Translations under genes and position numbers: made by a program
In this document: positions 17,458 through 28,180 of the stretch, one piece after another
Layout: each line of letters opens with the position of its first letter
Numbering within the stretch: position 1 is the stretch's first letter
The notes under the pieces: model-generated
Databases searched by the model: none
What the model was told of the DNA's origin: nothing
What the model saw: the letters and a program-made list of their open reading frames with translations, nothing else
DNA from: Rhodospirillaceae bacterium
GTDB taxonomy: Bacteria; Pseudomonadota; Alphaproteobacteria; SP197
Direction of reading: 5' to 3'
NCBI GenBank assembly: GCA_002722885.1
Contig: PBNE01000006.1
Span: 209,690-273,689 of the forward strand
DNA length: 64,000 nt

Positions 17458-17585
17458 GGATCATATCCCCCTTTGGAGCTTCCCAATTTGTTTCGGTGTT
17501 CGATGTACGGGTCATCCGTACACCGTCACCTTGATGCTGAGAGTGGCGCGCGTCTTTGACGAGAGTAAACGCGCGCTCCCGTGGC

Positions 17586-18923
17586 TCAGCTCCACGGGAA
17601 TGGGCTGTTCGATACCGGATGCAGCTTGCCCTCTGCGTATCGAGAAAAACGGAACGGTTCGAGCAGGGCGCTCTTTTCGCCGACGCACTCGCTGGCGACC
17701 AGCTTGCCGATACCGATCATCTTGTAGCCGTGGTTCGAGTCGGCGATGAACTGGACGTTCTCGCAGAAGGTGTCGATCACGGGGAAACTGTCGGGCGTGA
17801 AGCAGCCCAGGCCGCCGCTGGGCTCTTTCTTCCACTTGCCGATCTGGCCGGAGAAACGCTCTTGGCAATGGGCAAGGGCCGAGCACCACATGTGGGCGAA
17901 GTCGTCGCCAACGATGAAATCGGGAGAATCAGCGCCATAGGGATCAAGGGCGACCTGGTCGACCGGTGTCTTGACCTCATAGGGCATCGCACCGCCCTGA
18001 ATGCCGGCGAAGTTGAAGTCGGGCTTGTAGTAGATGCCCCACATCTCCTCGCGGACCAGGGAACCGTCGACGTCGGAGTAGAGTGGCGCGTCGGTGTCGA
18101 CGTGTATCACTGGCGGCATGCCGCCGTCGTTCATCTTCTGCAGGTTGGGGTCGACACCCAGGGTGCCCTCTTCCAAGCACCAGTACCGCCAGGTGTCGAT
18201 GCCTTCGTGGACCGTGCCGTCGGCACCCTTGATCGAAACACTGGTGGGCAGGTCGAGCATGTTCCAGACCTTGCTGGCCCAGGGGCCAACGCCGACCACG
18301 ACCATGTCGCAGTCGATGTTGCCCTTGTCGGTCTTCACCTTGGAGACCGCGCCGCCCGTCTTTTCGAAGCCGGTGACTTCACAACCGGTCAGGATGCGCA
18401 CACCCTCGGCTTCGGCCTTACCGGCCAAGCCATACATGGAGGCTGTGTTGTTCGCGTAACCACCCTTCTTCTCGTGCAGCACCGAGGTGATGCCCTGGGC
18501 GCGCCAGTCCGAGAACATCTCCTTCATGTAGGAGGTGCAGTCATCGGAGCCTTCGATGAATTCTGAAGTGTAGCCGATCGCCTTCTGCTGGTCGTAGATC
18601 GAGGCGATGTCGGCATGCATCGATTCACACGAGATCTGCATGTAGCCTACGGGATGGTAGCTGTAGGCCTCCATGTCGCTTTCCCAGACTTCTACGCACT
18701 GGGCCATCAGCTCACGCATGGCGGGCTGGAAGTAGTTGTTACGCACCACGCCGCAGGCGATACCGCTGGCGCCGGCCGCGATGCCTGCCTTGTCGAGGAT
18801 GAGGATGTCTTCGCCCGAACCCTTGCCGCGAGCCTTGAGCTCAAGCGCCAGGTGATAGGCGGTGGAGAGGCCGTGGATACCGGCGCCGATGATCACGTAC
18901 TTGGACTGGGTAGGGAAGGCCAT
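17586..18923 (-). CDS. FAD-dependent amine/amino-acid oxidoreductase (sarcosine oxidase beta / MgdA-like)
   Basis: DAO-family flavoprotein of 445 residues. The dinucleotide-binding motif is at residues 11-18 (IIGAGIHG), followed by a glutamate/aspartate-type end of the second strand (LILDKAGIAAGASG). The C-terminal region has GLGCFTPDSFPVID and DSNHGYKMIGIGKLVA, close to the conserved FAD-contact region of sarcosine oxidase beta subunits. It lies 128 bases upstream of glnT in the same direction and divergent from the GntR gene. In the N-methylglutamate pathway an MgdA subunit of this type oxidises N-methylglutamate, but the MgdB, MgdC and MgdD partners are absent here, so it may act alone or on another secondary amine. 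Confidence 0.82.
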   Translation of the reverse strand: MAFPTQSKYVIIGAGIHGLSTAYHLALELKARGKGSGEDILILDKAGIAAGASGIACGVVRNNYFQPAMRELMAQCVEVWESDMEAYSYHPVGYMQISCESMHADIASIYDQQKAIGYTSEFIEGSDDCTSYMKEMFSDWRAQGITSVLHEKKGGYANNTASMYGLAGKAEAEGVRILTGCEVTGFEKTGGAVSKVKTDKGNIDCDMVVVGVGPWASKVWNMLDLPTSVSIKGADGTVHEGIDTWRYWCLEEGTLGVDPNLQKMNDGGMPPVIHVDTDAPLYSDVDGSLVREEMWGIYYKPDFNFAGIQGGAMPYEVKTPVDQVALDPYGADSPDFIVGDDFAHMWCSALAHCQERFSGQIGKWKKEPSGGLGCFTPDSFPVIDTFCENVQFIADSNHGYKMIGIGKLVASECVGEKSALLEPFRFSRYAEGKLHPVSNSPFPWS

Positions 18924-18970
18924 GATGTGCTTCGTTCCTCCTCGAACGGCCTGGCCGAGTCGCGCGGAGC

Positions 18971-19078
18971 GGCAAATTGGTCCGGTGGATGGATCAGCCC
19001 GGAAACCTTGCCATGCTTGACTTGGCCCTGGTTTGGTCCGACCATGTGCTGTGCCAATTGTGGCCCAATCGAACCAAT
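18971..19078. promoter_or_regulatory. Candidate GntR operator cluster between the oxidase and its regulator
   Basis: The 182-base divergent gap holds a perfect TGGT-CCG-ACCA palindrome at 19034-19044, the shape expected for FadR-subfamily GntR proteins (TGGT-N-ACCA). A half-like AAATTGGTCC lies at 18974-18983, and AATTG with CAATT arms spans 19055-19078. Three related elements near both start regions suggest control of both directions by the adjacent GntR protein. Confidence 0.5.
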
Positions 19079-19105
19079 TCGCGGGTAGCTAAATCCCCCG
19101 CGAAG

Positions 19106-19861
19106 ATGATGTCAAGCGAAAGCGCGGAACAGACCATGGCGCAAGCGGCGGATCAGAGCGACACCCTGCGCAACCTTCCGCTACCGAACTCCAAGAGTGC
19201 GGCGGCGATTGCCACGCAGCTGCGTCAGGCGATCATGGACGGGGTCTATGTTGATGGTGAACGGCTGCCTGCCGAACGCCAGCTCGCCGTGGCCCTGTCG
19301 AGCTCCCGCACGACGGTACGCGTAGCCCTGCGCATTCTCGAGGACAGCAAGCTGGTGAACCGACGAGTCGGCAGCGGAACCTTTGTGACCTTCAGGCCCG
19401 AGACCGGTGACGACGATGTTGCGGAGGTCACCAGCCCGCTCGAGCTGGTTGAGGTCCGGATTGCCGTGGAACCACACATGGTCCGGCTCGCCACGCTACA
19501 CGCCACGCTGCGAGACCTCGACCGAATCGACGAGGCGCTCAACGCACTGGAGGCGCCCGGCATCTCGGCCGAGGCTTTCACCCGCGACGACCGGACCTTC
19601 CACCAAGCAATCGCTGATGCCACGCGCAACCCGCTGATGATTTCGGTCTACCGGCAGATCAACCACGTCCGCGGCCATCGCCAGTGGAACGCCATGAAAG
19701 ACAAGGTGCTTAACGAGGCATCCATCGCCGATTACAACAAGGACCATCGGGCGCTCTATGACGCCTTGCGCGCCCGGGATGCTGATCAGGCCGTGGCCGT
19801 GATCGACCGTCACCTCGATGCCGCACGGCGTCAGCTTTCGGCCGTGCGAGGCGGGACCTGA
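19106..19861 (+). CDS. GntR-family regulator, FadR subfamily (FCD domain)
   Basis: Transcriptional regulator of 251 residues. The N-terminal winged helix covers about residues 25-90 with ERLPAERQLAVALSSSRTTVRVALRIL and GSGTFV at its end (recognition helix around SSRTTVRVALRIL). The FCD effector domain follows, with VRIAVEPHMVRLA, DRTFHQAIADATRNPL and the metal-binding histidine pattern ending in DHRALYDALRARD...AVIDRHLD. Two starts are possible: 19106 and 19136 (the latter has GGA at a better distance). It is divergent from the FAD oxidoreductase and very likely controls the glnT-glx cluster; the ligand is unknown, perhaps an amino acid derivative. Confidence 0.88.
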   Translation: MMSSESAEQTMAQAADQSDTLRNLPLPNSKSAAAIATQLRQAIMDGVYVDGERLPAERQLAVALSSSRTTVRVALRILEDSKLVNRRVGSGTFVTFRPETGDDDVAEVTSPLELVEVRIAVEPHMVRLATLHATLRDLDRIDEALNALEAPGISAEAFTRDDRTFHQAIADATRNPLMISVYRQINHVRGHRQWNAMKDKVLNEASIADYNKDHRALYDALRARDADQAVAVIDRHLDAARRQLSAVRGGT

Positions 19862-20202
19862 AGCATCAACAACTTCTGTGGACAAAGCTGTCGACAACAT
19901 GGCCGGACCGCAGCGTCCGGCGCGGAAATCCGCCATCCGCCTCTCGGTTGCCTGATTTTTAGGCAGTCTTTCTATCTCACTGATAAATAGAGATTTTTTC
20001 TTCTCAGATTATGATCGCGCTGCGAAACAGCGGCCAGAGGTTGCTTGACAGCGGCGGCCAGAACACGGCGCGGGATGGCTGTGCACAATGGCACCGGCGG
20101 AATGTCCTGAAAGCGCAGACTTCTGCGGTTCTTGTGTTGTTGGCCACACCGCGATGCACAGGTTTCCGTGCACGGAGCGATGCATCGATTCGCGCGGCCG
20201 GT
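19862..20202. other. 341-base stretch without a convincing gene
   Basis: Lies between the GntR gene and folB, which converge. A short hairpin TGCCT-N7-AGGCA (19949-19965) followed by GTCTTTC could end the GntR transcript. A second AT-rich element TCTAT-N11-ATAGA with a downstream T-run (19971-19998) could be another terminator. The remaining 200 bases to folB show no supported reading frame, repeat or RNA that I can name. Confidence 0.45.
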
Positions 20203-20556
20203 TCAGCGCTGTCGTGTGATCTCCACACCACTGGCCTTGGCATCGGCAATCGCATCGGGCTTCCACACCCGCACCGTCGCGACCAGCACGCGATCATCGT
20301 CAAGGCAGGCCGCGGCGAGGTTCTCGGCGAAGGTCTCGATCAGCTCGATATGCCCAGCCTTGACGAGCCGTTTCGCATGGTCGACCGGAACCCGGTAGTC
20401 GATCACTGAGGATAGATCGCCTTCGACGGAAAAGCCGTTGTTGACCTCCAGGGTGATGTCGACAAACAGGGGCTGGCGCGCCCGGTGCTCATGCTCCAGC
20501 ACACCGATCGAAGCGCTGAGCTCGAGTCCTTCGACAAAGACCCTGCCCCAGCTCAT
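20203..20556 (-). CDS. folB: Dihydroneopterin aldolase
   Basis: Folate-pathway enzyme that cleaves dihydroneopterin to 6-hydroxymethyl-dihydropterin and glycolaldehyde. The 117-residue product has the family start (VFVEGLELSASIGVLEHE), the substrate-binding glutamate region SVIDYRVPVDHAKRLV and HIELIETFAENLAAACL, and ends RVWKPDAIADAKASGVEITR. Its start overlaps the stop of the SDR gene by four bases, so the two are translationally coupled. It is the last gene of the uvrB-SDR-folB run. Confidence 0.92.
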   Translation of the reverse strand: MSWGRVFVEGLELSASIGVLEHEHRARQPLFVDITLEVNNGFSVEGDLSSVIDYRVPVDHAKRLVKAGHIELIETFAENLAAACLDDDRVLVATVRVWKPDAIADAKASGVEITRQR

Positions 20557-21338
20557 GGCGTGCCCGGCTTCAGCGGATAGCCGCCCTCGGGGTGCAGCCA
20601 GCCCAGGTTCTGGCCGCCGTCCAGGATCAGTGTCTGACCCGTCACGGCCGGAGCAGACAGCAGGTAACGCAGCGCGTCGCAGAGTTCCTCGGGCGAAGTG
20701 CCCCGACGCAGCGGATAGCCATCGGTCCAGAATTTCATGCCGGCTTCATCGTCACCGTGATTGGGCAGGGCCATGCCGGGTGCGAGGCCGTTGACCCGAA
20801 TGCGTGGCGCCAGGTCCGTGGCCCAGGTCCGGGTCATCGCCGACAGTGCCATCTTGGCGGCCGTGTAGGACATATAGTGGGGCGTTGGATTGGTTACTCT
20901 TTGGTCCAGAATATTGACCACCTGGCCGCAGGCGTCCGCGGGCAGTTGCTGTGCGAAACTGCGGGTCAGGAGCATGGGAGCGACGAGGTTGATCGAAAGG
21001 TTGGCTTCGATCGTGGCGAGGTCACCGTTGCGCACCGAATCCGGCTCGAAGATCGCGGCATTGTTGATCAGCAGCCCCAGCGGTCCCAGCTCTGCCACGG
21101 CGCGATCCACAAGAGCGCTCGCCTGAGCGCTGTGGGAAAGATCGGCCTTGATCACCACGGCCGTCCCGCCGTTCCCTGTGATCGCATTGACGGCCTGCTG
21201 AGCACGATCAGCGGAGCTGTTGACATGAAAGGCCACAGACCAACCGTCGGCAGCGAGCGCCTCGGCAAACGCCAGACCCAGCCTGCGGCCTGCGCCGGTG
21301 ACCAACGCGGTCTTGGGAACAACCATACGCTCGCTCAA
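20553..21338 (-). CDS. SDR oxidoreductase, pteridine-reductase/FolM-like
   Basis: Short-chain dehydrogenase of 261 residues. The cofactor motif is TGAGRRLG, and the arginine pair after the glycines is the TGxxxR pattern that distinguishes NADPH-dependent pteridine reductases and Fol[10 protein letters not shown] is the central motif, and the catalytic Tyr and Lys are in [11 protein letters not shown], preceded by [11 protein letters not shown]. Because it is coupled to folB by a four-base overlap, a role in reducing dihydropterin or dihydromonapterin is likely; a general SDR role cannot be excluded. An alternative start at MVVPKTAL (21326) is possible. It overlaps the uvrB stop by four bases. 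Confidence 0.82.
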   Translation of the reverse strand: MSERMVVPKTALVTGAGRRLGLAFAEALAADGWSVAFHVNSSADRAQQAVNAITGNGGTAVVIKADLSHSAQASALVDRAVAELGPLGLLINNAAIFEPDSVRNGDLATIEANLSINLVAPMLLTRSFAQQLPADACGQVVNILDQRVTNPTPHYMSYTAAKMALSAMTRTWATDLAPRIRVNGLAPGMALPNHGDDEAGMKFWTDGYPLRRGTSPEELCDALRYLLSAPAVTGQTLILDGGQNLGWLHPEGGYPLKPGTP

Positions 21339-23440
21339 GGTCCCCTGCGCTTCCTCACCTTGCGGCGCTGTTTGCGGTCCATGGCGGCATCCTTGGGTTT
21401 CTCGCGGACACCAATATCGAGAGCCTCCAGACGGCGGATTTCGTCGCGCAGGCGGGCGGCATCCTCGAACTCGAGATCGGCGGCGGCTTCGCGCATCCGT
21501 TTCTCGAGATCGGCGAGCCGTTCCTCCAGCGTCATATCGCCCTCACCGATTTCGCCGGCGATGCCCATGTCGACCGTAACGTAGTCGGCCTCGTAGACGC
21601 TCTGCATGACATCGGAGATTCCGCGTCGGATCGATTCCGGGGTGACGCCGTTTTCCACGTTCCAGGCGGTCTGTTTGTCGCGGCGACGGTTGGTCTCCTC
21701 AATTGCCCTCTCGAGCGACTCCGTCATGTGATCGGCGTAGAGGATGACACGGCCGTCCACATTGCGCGCGGCGCGGCCGATGGTCTGGACCAGCGAAGTC
21801 TCGCTTCGCAGGAAGCCTTCCTTATCGGCATCCAGGATCGCGACCAGCGCGCACTCAGGAATGTCGAGACCCTCACGAAGCAGGTTGATGCCGACCAGCA
21901 CGTCGAACACGCCAAGTCTGAGGTCCCTGATGATTTCGACCCGCTCCAGGGTGTCGATGTCGGAATGCAGGTAACGCACCTTCAGCCCGGCTTCGGTCAG
22001 GTACTCGGTCAGCGCTTCGGCCATGCGCTTGGTCAGCGTGGTGACCAGGATGCGCTGGCCTTTGGCCGCAACCTCCTTGCACTCGCCGATCAGGTCATCG
22101 ACCTGGGTCGTGGCCGGACGGATAATGCACGGCGGGTCGATCAGGCCCGTCGGGCGGATAATCTGCTCGGTAAAGGCGCCGCCGGTCTTCTGCATCTCCC
22201 ACTTGCCCGGCGTTGCCGAGACAAAGACCGATTGGGGCCGCATCGAGTCCCATTCCTCGAACTTCAAGGGCCGGTTGTCGACACAACTCGGCAGGCGGAA
22301 GCCGAACTCCGACAGTGTGGATTTGCGGTTGAAGTCGCCCTTGAACATGCCGCCGACCTGCGGCACTGCGACATGACTTTCGTCGACAAAGATGATCGCG
22401 TTGTCGGGCAGGTATTCCATCAGGGTCGGCGGCGGCTCGCCTGGCGCGCGGCCTGTCAGGAATCGGGAGTAGTTCTCGATGCCGGCACACATGCCGGTCG
22501 CTTCCATCATCTCGATGTCGAAGGTGCAGCGCTGTTCCAGCCGCTCGGCTTCGAGGTAACGCCCGGTCTCGCGGAAATGGTCCAGCCGTTCTTTCAGCTC
22601 GACCTTGATGTGCTTGATCGCCTGGTGGAGTGTCGGCTTGGGCACGATATAATGGCTGTTCGGGTAGGCCACGACCTGCTTTATGTTGCCGGTCCGCTCG
22701 CCGGTCAGCGGATCGAATTCGGTGATTTCCTCGATCTCGTCGCCGAACATGGCGATGCGCCAGGCGCCGTCTTCCAGATGGCTCGGGAAGATCTCGATGG
22801 AATCGCCGCGCACGCGGAAGGTGCCGCGCTGGAACGCCGTGTCGTTGCGCCGGTACTGCAGCTCCACCAGCCGGCGCAGGATGTCGTCGCGTTCGATCAC
22901 CAGGCCAGCTTCGAGCTTGGCTGTCATCGCCGAATAGCTCTCCACGTCGCCGATACCGTAGATGCAGGAGACACTGGCGATGATGATCGTGTCGTCCCGC
23001 TCCAGGATCGCGCGGGTCGCTGAATGGCGCATGCGGTCGATCTGCTCGTTCCGCGTCGACTCCTTCTCAATATAGGTGTCTGTGCGCGGCACATAGGCTT
23101 CGGGCTGGTAGTAGTCGTAATAGCTGACGAAGTACTCGACTGCGTTCTCCGGGAAGAAGCTCTTGAACTCGCCGTAAAGCTGGGCCGCCAGCGTCTTGTT
23201 CGGAGCCAGAACCAGCGACGGCCGGCCCAGGCGCTGGATGACCTGAGCCATGGTGTAGGTCTTGCCCGAACCAGTGACGCCCAGAAGCACCTGATCGCGC
23301 TCACCTGCCGTCAGACCCTGGATCAGCTCCTCGATTGCGGCAGGCTGATCGCCACGCGGCTCGAACTCCGACGTCAGCTTGAATGGCGACGGATGCACCG
23401 GCGCGGAGGCGTCGTTTCGGACGTCGTGTGCGAGTGTCAT
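21335..23440 (-). CDS. uvrB: Excinuclease ABC subunit B
   Basis: Damage-verifying helicase-like subunit of nucleotide excision repair. The 701-residue protein has Walker [15 protein letters not shown], the beta-hairpin segment [12 protein letters not shown] that separates the strands, the DESH box ([14 protein letters not shown]), helicase motif VI region ([19 protein letters not shown]) and a C-terminal UVR motif ([24 protein letters not shown]) that binds UvrC. Homologous to the UvrC partner encoded at 3.8 kb. It heads the uvrB-SDR-folB run and is divergent from the acyl-CoA dehydrogenase gene. Confidence 0.96.
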   Translation of the reverse strand: MTLAHDVRNDASAPVHPSPFKLTSEFEPRGDQPAAIEELIQGLTAGERDQVLLGVTGSGKTYTMAQVIQRLGRPSLVLAPNKTLAAQLYGEFKSFFPENAVEYFVSYYDYYQPEAYVPRTDTYIEKESTRNEQIDRMRHSATRAILERDDTIIIASVSCIYGIGDVESYSAMTAKLEAGLVIERDDILRRLVELQYRRNDTAFQRGTFRVRGDSIEIFPSHLEDGAWRIAMFGDEIEEITEFDPLTGERTGNIKQVVAYPNSHYIVPKPTLHQAIKHIKVELKERLDHFRETGRYLEAERLEQRCTFDIEMMEATGMCAGIENYSRFLTGRAPGEPPPTLMEYLPDNAIIFVDESHVAVPQVGGMFKGDFNRKSTLSEFGFRLPSCVDNRPLKFEEWDSMRPQSVFVSATPGKWEMQKTGGAFTEQIIRPTGLIDPPCIIRPATTQVDDLIGECKEVAAKGQRILVTTLTKRMAEALTEYLTEAGLKVRYLHSDIDTLERVEIIRDLRLGVFDVLVGINLLREGLDIPECALVAILDADKEGFLRSETSLVQTIGRAARNVDGRVILYADHMTESLERAIEETNRRRDKQTAWNVENGVTPESIRRGISDVMQSVYEADYVTVDMGIAGEIGEGDMTLEERLADLEKRMREAAADLEFEDAARLRDEIRRLEALDIGVREKPKDAAMDRKQRRKVRKRRGP

Positions 23441-23552
23441 GGTTCCTTTAATCTAGGTTGTACCCGCCTTGTTCGCCAGTGGTGACGGACTCTTCTTGCG
23501 GGGATAGCCGCGACCGTCTATCCAGCGCCCGCCCAAAGCTTCGAGGTGCGTC

Positions 23553-24713
23553 ATGCAGTTTTCGCTGAGTGAAGAGCAGACCATGATCGTCGACACGGTG
23601 CGCCGTTTCGTCGACGAAGAGCTTGCACCCTATGAAGACGAGGTCGAGGCCGCCGATGCGGTGCGGCCGGAGCTGATCACGCAGATCCACGAACGTGCCA
23701 TCGAGATGGGCCTCTATGCCGCCAACATGCCCGAGGATCTGGGCGGTGGCGGGCTCGATGCGCTGACCATGGCGCTGATGGAAATCGAGCTGGGGCGCAC
23801 ATCCTTTGCCCTGCAGTATGCCGTGGCCCGGCCCTCGAACATCCTGCGCGCCTGCAAGGGCGATCAGGTCGACCGTTACCTGATGCCGACGATCCGGGGC
23901 GAGCGTGTCGAGTGTCTGGCTATGACCGAGCCCCAGGCCGGATCGGACCTGCGCTCGATGAAGACCCGGGCCGTCCGCGATGGCGATCACTTCGTCATCA
24001 ACGGCACAAAACACTTCATCACCTATGCCGATGTGGCGGACTACGCGATCCTCTTCGCCGCCTCGGGCGAGCAGGAGACACGGCGCAGGCCGCGCAAGCT
24101 GATCACCAGCTTCCTGGTCGACAAGGGAACGCCAGGCTTCGAGGTGAGGCTTGGGTCTGAGAGTGTGTCGCACCGTGGTCTGCAGCACTGTGAGCTGATC
24201 TTTGAGGATTGTCGCCTGCACGAGGACCAGATCCTGGGCGAAGAACACAAGGGTTTCGATGTCGCCAACAAGTGGCTCGGCACCACGCGCCTGACCGTGG
24301 CCGCGCATTGCATCGGCCGGGCCCGCCGCGTGCTGGAGATGGCCACGGAATGGGCCGCGACGCGCCAGCAGTTCGGTCAGGCGATCGGCAAGTTCCAGGG
24401 GACGTCGTTCAAGCTGGCTGATATGGCGACCGAGCTCGAAGCTGCGGAGCTCCTGGTCCTGCGGGCCGCCGACCTGGAAACGCGGGGTGAAGCCCCGGAT
24501 AAGGACTTTGCCATGGCCAAGCTCTACGCCACCGAAATGCTGGGCCGTGTGACGGACCATGCAGTGCAGATTTTTGGAGGCATGGGCCTGACGAAGAAAT
24601 TCCCCATCGAACGGTTCTGGCGCGACGCCCGCGTTGAGCGTATCTGGGACGGGACAAGCGAGATTCAGCGTCACATCATTTCGAGGTCGCTGTTGCGGCC
24701 TTATGAAAACTAG
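23553..24713 (+). CDS. Acyl-CoA dehydrogenase
   Basis: FAD-dependent alpha,beta-dehydrogenation of an acyl-CoA thioester; electrons pass to electron-transfer flavoprotein. The 386-residue protein has the ordered domains of the family: all-alpha start (FSLSEEQTMIVDTVRRFV), the FAD/substrate segment CLAMTEPQAGSDL, FVINGTKHFITYADVADY, and the C-terminal helix bundle with QIFGGMGLTKKFPIERFWRDARV. The usual catalytic glutamate position in the YEGT motif reads WDGTSEIQRH, an aspartate. Twelve bases separate it from the crotonase gene, so the two are likely one operon. Carnitine- or betaine-type CoA substrates are possible from the CaiD-like neighbour. Confidence 0.9.
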   Translation: MQFSLSEEQTMIVDTVRRFVDEELAPYEDEVEAADAVRPELITQIHERAIEMGLYAANMPEDLGGGGLDALTMALMEIELGRTSFALQYAVARPSNILRACKGDQVDRYLMPTIRGERVECLAMTEPQAGSDLRSMKTRAVRDGDHFVINGTKHFITYADVADYAILFAASGEQETRRRPRKLITSFLVDKGTPGFEVRLGSESVSHRGLQHCELIFEDCRLHEDQILGEEHKGFDVANKWLGTTRLTVAAHCIGRARRVLEMATEWAATRQQFGQAIGKFQGTSFKLADMATELEAAELLVLRAADLETRGEAPDKDFAMAKLYATEMLGRVTDHAVQIFGGMGLTKKFPIERFWRDARVERIWDGTSEIQRHIISRSLLRPYEN

Positions 24714-24725
24714 AGGGAGTACGTC

Positions 24726-25520
24726 ATGAGCGACATGGTCACCATCACCAAGGACGGTCCGGTCTGGGAAATCCTGTTCGACCGGCCCAAGGCCAATGCG
24801 ATCAGCATGGCCGCCAGCAAGGCATTGTCTGATGCCTTCTGCGCCTTCCGTGACGACCCCAGCGCCTCCGTTGCGATCATCACCGGCGGCGGCGAAAAGT
24901 TCTTTTCGGCCGGCTGGGACCTTAAGGCCGCTGCGGCGGGTGAAGAGACCACGGACGGATCGTCCGGCGTCACCGACGGCGGCTTTGCCGGGCTGACCGA
25001 ACTCTGGAGTCTCGACAAGCCCGTCATTGCGGCGGTGAACGGCTATGCCGCAGGCGGCGGGTTCGAACTGGCGCTGGCTGCCGACATCATTGTCGCTGCC
25101 GAGAACGCCCAGTTCTGGCTGCCCGAAGCCCAGCTCGGCATCCTGCCTGATGGCGGCGGTGTCGTGCGCCTGCAGCGCCGCATCCCGAAGTCGGTGGCCG
25201 TCGAGATGATGATGACCGGCCGCCGCATGTTGCCCGATGAAGGTGTCCGTTGGGGCCTGATCAGCGAGGTCGTGCCGCAGGACAAGCTGATGGAAACGGC
25301 ACGCGCGAAGGCACAGGCCATGGCCAGGTCGGCGCCCCTGTCGTTGCGCGCCGTGAAGGCCATCGTGAACGAAACGGACGGCATGTCGGTCGAGGAAGCC
25401 TATGCCCATATGCGTGGCGGCAAGATCCGGCAGTACCGCGCCTGCCTCGATTCCGAAGATGCCCAGGAAGGCCCGGCGAGCTTCGCCGAAGGTCGCGAAC
25501 CGGTCTGGAAGGGCCGCTAA
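24726..25520 (+). CDS. Enoyl-CoA hydratase/isomerase (carnitinyl-CoA dehydratase-like)
   Basis: Crotonase-fold enzyme, 264 residues. The oxyanion-hole segments are [12 protein letters not shown] and [20 protein letters not shown]; catalytic glutamate candidates lie in [15 protein letters not shown]. The C-terminus ([17 protein letters not shown]) is typical of CaiD-type crotonases. It sits between an acyl-CoA dehydrogenase and an aminotransferase gene on the plus strand. A paralogue with the same ending is found at 43253-44029. The CaiD assignment is by overall pattern; other 3-hydroxyacyl-CoA substrates remain possible. Confidence 0.85.
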   Translation: MSDMVTITKDGPVWEILFDRPKANAISMAASKALSDAFCAFRDDPSASVAIITGGGEKFFSAGWDLKAAAAGEETTDGSSGVTDGGFAGLTELWSLDKPVIAAVNGYAAGGGFELALAADIIVAAENAQFWLPEAQLGILPDGGGVVRLQRRIPKSVAVEMMMTGRRMLPDEGVRWGLISEVVPQDKLMETARAKAQAMARSAPLSLRAVKAIVNETDGMSVEEAYAHMRGGKIRQYRACLDSEDAQEGPASFAEGREPVWKGR

Positions 25521-25535
25521 CGAAGAAGACCCTGA

Positions 25536-26753
<1,218 letters not shown>

Positions 26754-26848
26754 CGCGGTTCTCACGCTCGTTTGATTTGTGATGTCTCCTGCGCTCGGCC
26801 ACATCTGGGCGCGGGGACCTCATTGTATCTTTTGGACGGAAGCGTTTC

Positions 26849-27853
26849 ATGCTGATCAAGTCACCGCAGAGCTGGGAGATTCCCGAGCGTCTTGCGACAT
26901 CCGAATCCGTTTATCTGAACCGCCGTCAACTGGCCAAGGCGATTGCGGCTGGGCCCATTGTGGCAGCCGCGGCATCGATGCCGTTCGGTGCAGCCCGTGC
27001 CGAAGAAGAAGCCATTGAGATGGCCAACGCCCAGGCGGCGGCTGATCCCACGCTCGATCTCTATCCCGCGCCGCTGAACGATGCCTATGCGGATGCTGGC
27101 CGTTCGGTGACCCCGGAAATCGACAATCTGAAGTACAACAACTTCTATGAGTTCGGCAGTCACAAGACGATCTGGCAGCGCGCCGAAGACCTCAAGCGCC
27201 GCCCCTGGGCTGTGACCTTCGATGGCCTAGTCGAAGAAGAAAAGACGGTTGATATCGATACGCTGATCCGGGCCATGAACTTGAAAGAGCGTGTCTATCG
27301 CCATCGCTGTGTCGAGGCCTGGTCTATGGTGGTGCCCTGGACCGGTTTCCCCCTGCGGGATCTCGTCGCCTTCGCCAAGCCCCTGGGTTCCGCGAAGTAT
27401 GTCGTGATGCAGACCTTCGAGGATTCCGACATGGCGCCCGGCCAGGAGCAGTTCTGGTACCCCTGGCCCTACACCGAAGGTGTCACGGTCGAAGAGGCCG
27501 AAAACGATCTCGCCTTCATGGTCACCGGCGCCTATGGCCAGCCCATGGCCAACCAGTTCGGTGCGCCACTGCGCCTCCACCTGCCGTGGAAGTACGGCTT
27601 CAAGTCGGTGAAGTCGATCGTTCGTGTGACGCTCACCGAGGAACGTCCCACCACCTTCTGGAAAGAGCTAGTCGACACCGAGTACGGCTTCTGGGCCAAT
27701 GTGAATCCCGACGTTGCGCACCCGCGCTGGAGCCAAGCCGAGGAACGGGTTCTGGGCACCAACGAGAAGATTCCGACCGTCATCTACAACGGTTATGGCG
27801 AACAGGTCGCCTCGCTTTATGCGGGTATGGAGGGTGAGAACCTCTTCATGTAG
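26849..27853 (+). CDS. msrP: Protein-methionine-sulfoxide reductase catalytic subunit
   Basis: Periplasmic molybdenum enzyme that repairs oxidised methionine in cell-envelope proteins. A twin-arginine signal is present (LNRRQLAKAI, cleavage expected after GAARA near residue 51), so the folded, cofactor-loaded enzyme is exported by Tat. The molybdenum ligand is Cys154 in HRCVEAWSMVVPW. The 334-residue length fits. The haem partner gene msrQ, usually next to msrP, is not adjacent; it must be elsewhere or replaced. The gene is followed by a strong bidirectional terminator hairpin. Confidence 0.92.
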   Translation: MLIKSPQSWEIPERLATSESVYLNRRQLAKAIAAGPIVAAAASMPFGAARAEEEAIEMANAQAAADPTLDLYPAPLNDAYADAGRSVTPEIDNLKYNNFYEFGSHKTIWQRAEDLKRRPWAVTFDGLVEEEKTVDIDTLIRAMNLKERVYRHRCVEAWSMVVPWTGFPLRDLVAFAKPLGSAKYVVMQTFEDSDMAPGQEQFWYPWPYTEGVTVEEAENDLAFMVTGAYGQPMANQFGAPLRLHLPWKYGFKSVKSIVRVTLTEERPTTFWKELVDTEYGFWANVNPDVAHPRWSQAEERVLGTNEKIPTVIYNGYGEQVASLYAGMEGENLFM

Positions 27854-27870
27854 TCTGCAGAGTGGAGACG

Positions 27871-28030
27871 AAAAAAGAGGCCGGGTCCGATGGACCCGGC
27901 CTCAAGTCTTTTGGGGAGGCATAACGTCTGGGAGACGTCGGAACCCAAAGGTCCCGTCCAGGTCGAAACCTGGGCGACACGCTTTCGATCGGGGGGCATC
28001 CGTCGAAAGGAGAACCGCAATATGTCGCGA
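27871..28030 (-). ncRNA. Candidate structured RNA ending in an intrinsic terminator
   Basis: The 327 bases between msrP and the LysR gene contain no supported reading frame but hold five compact hairpins in 140 bases. Read on the minus strand: CTTTCGA / TCGAAAG (27982-28009), CCAGGT-TTCG-ACCTGG with a stable tetraloop (27958-27973), a small GGACC/GGTTCC hairpin (27940-27954), ACGTCT-CCC-AGACGT (27924-27938), and a 12-base-pair stem GAGGCCGGGTCC / GGACCCGGCCTC directly followed by TTTTTT (27871-27903). The order, tetraloop and U-run all favour the minus strand. It could be an independent small RNA or the 3' end of the LysR transcript. The terminator hairpin may also stop msrP from the other side. 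It does not resemble 4.5S, 6S, tmRNA or RNase P RNA that I know. The 5' end is a guess. Confidence 0.5.
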
Positions 28031-28180
28031 TTATCTGTGTCTTATCAGGAAGATAGTGCTTTGCTTGCCCGATCACCATGGATGGTTTGGCAACCCAGCT
28101 ATGCGCAGAACGCATAACTGGCAACAAGGTGTGACAAGTTGTTAAATCTGTCAGAGATCTGTCCGGCTTCCGCTCGCGGC

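Noticed and set aside
27871-28030. Identification of the hairpin region as 6S, 4.5S, tmRNA or RNase P RNA
   Set aside because: None of the conserved cores of these RNAs is visible, and the structure is a row of local hairpins rather than their known folds.
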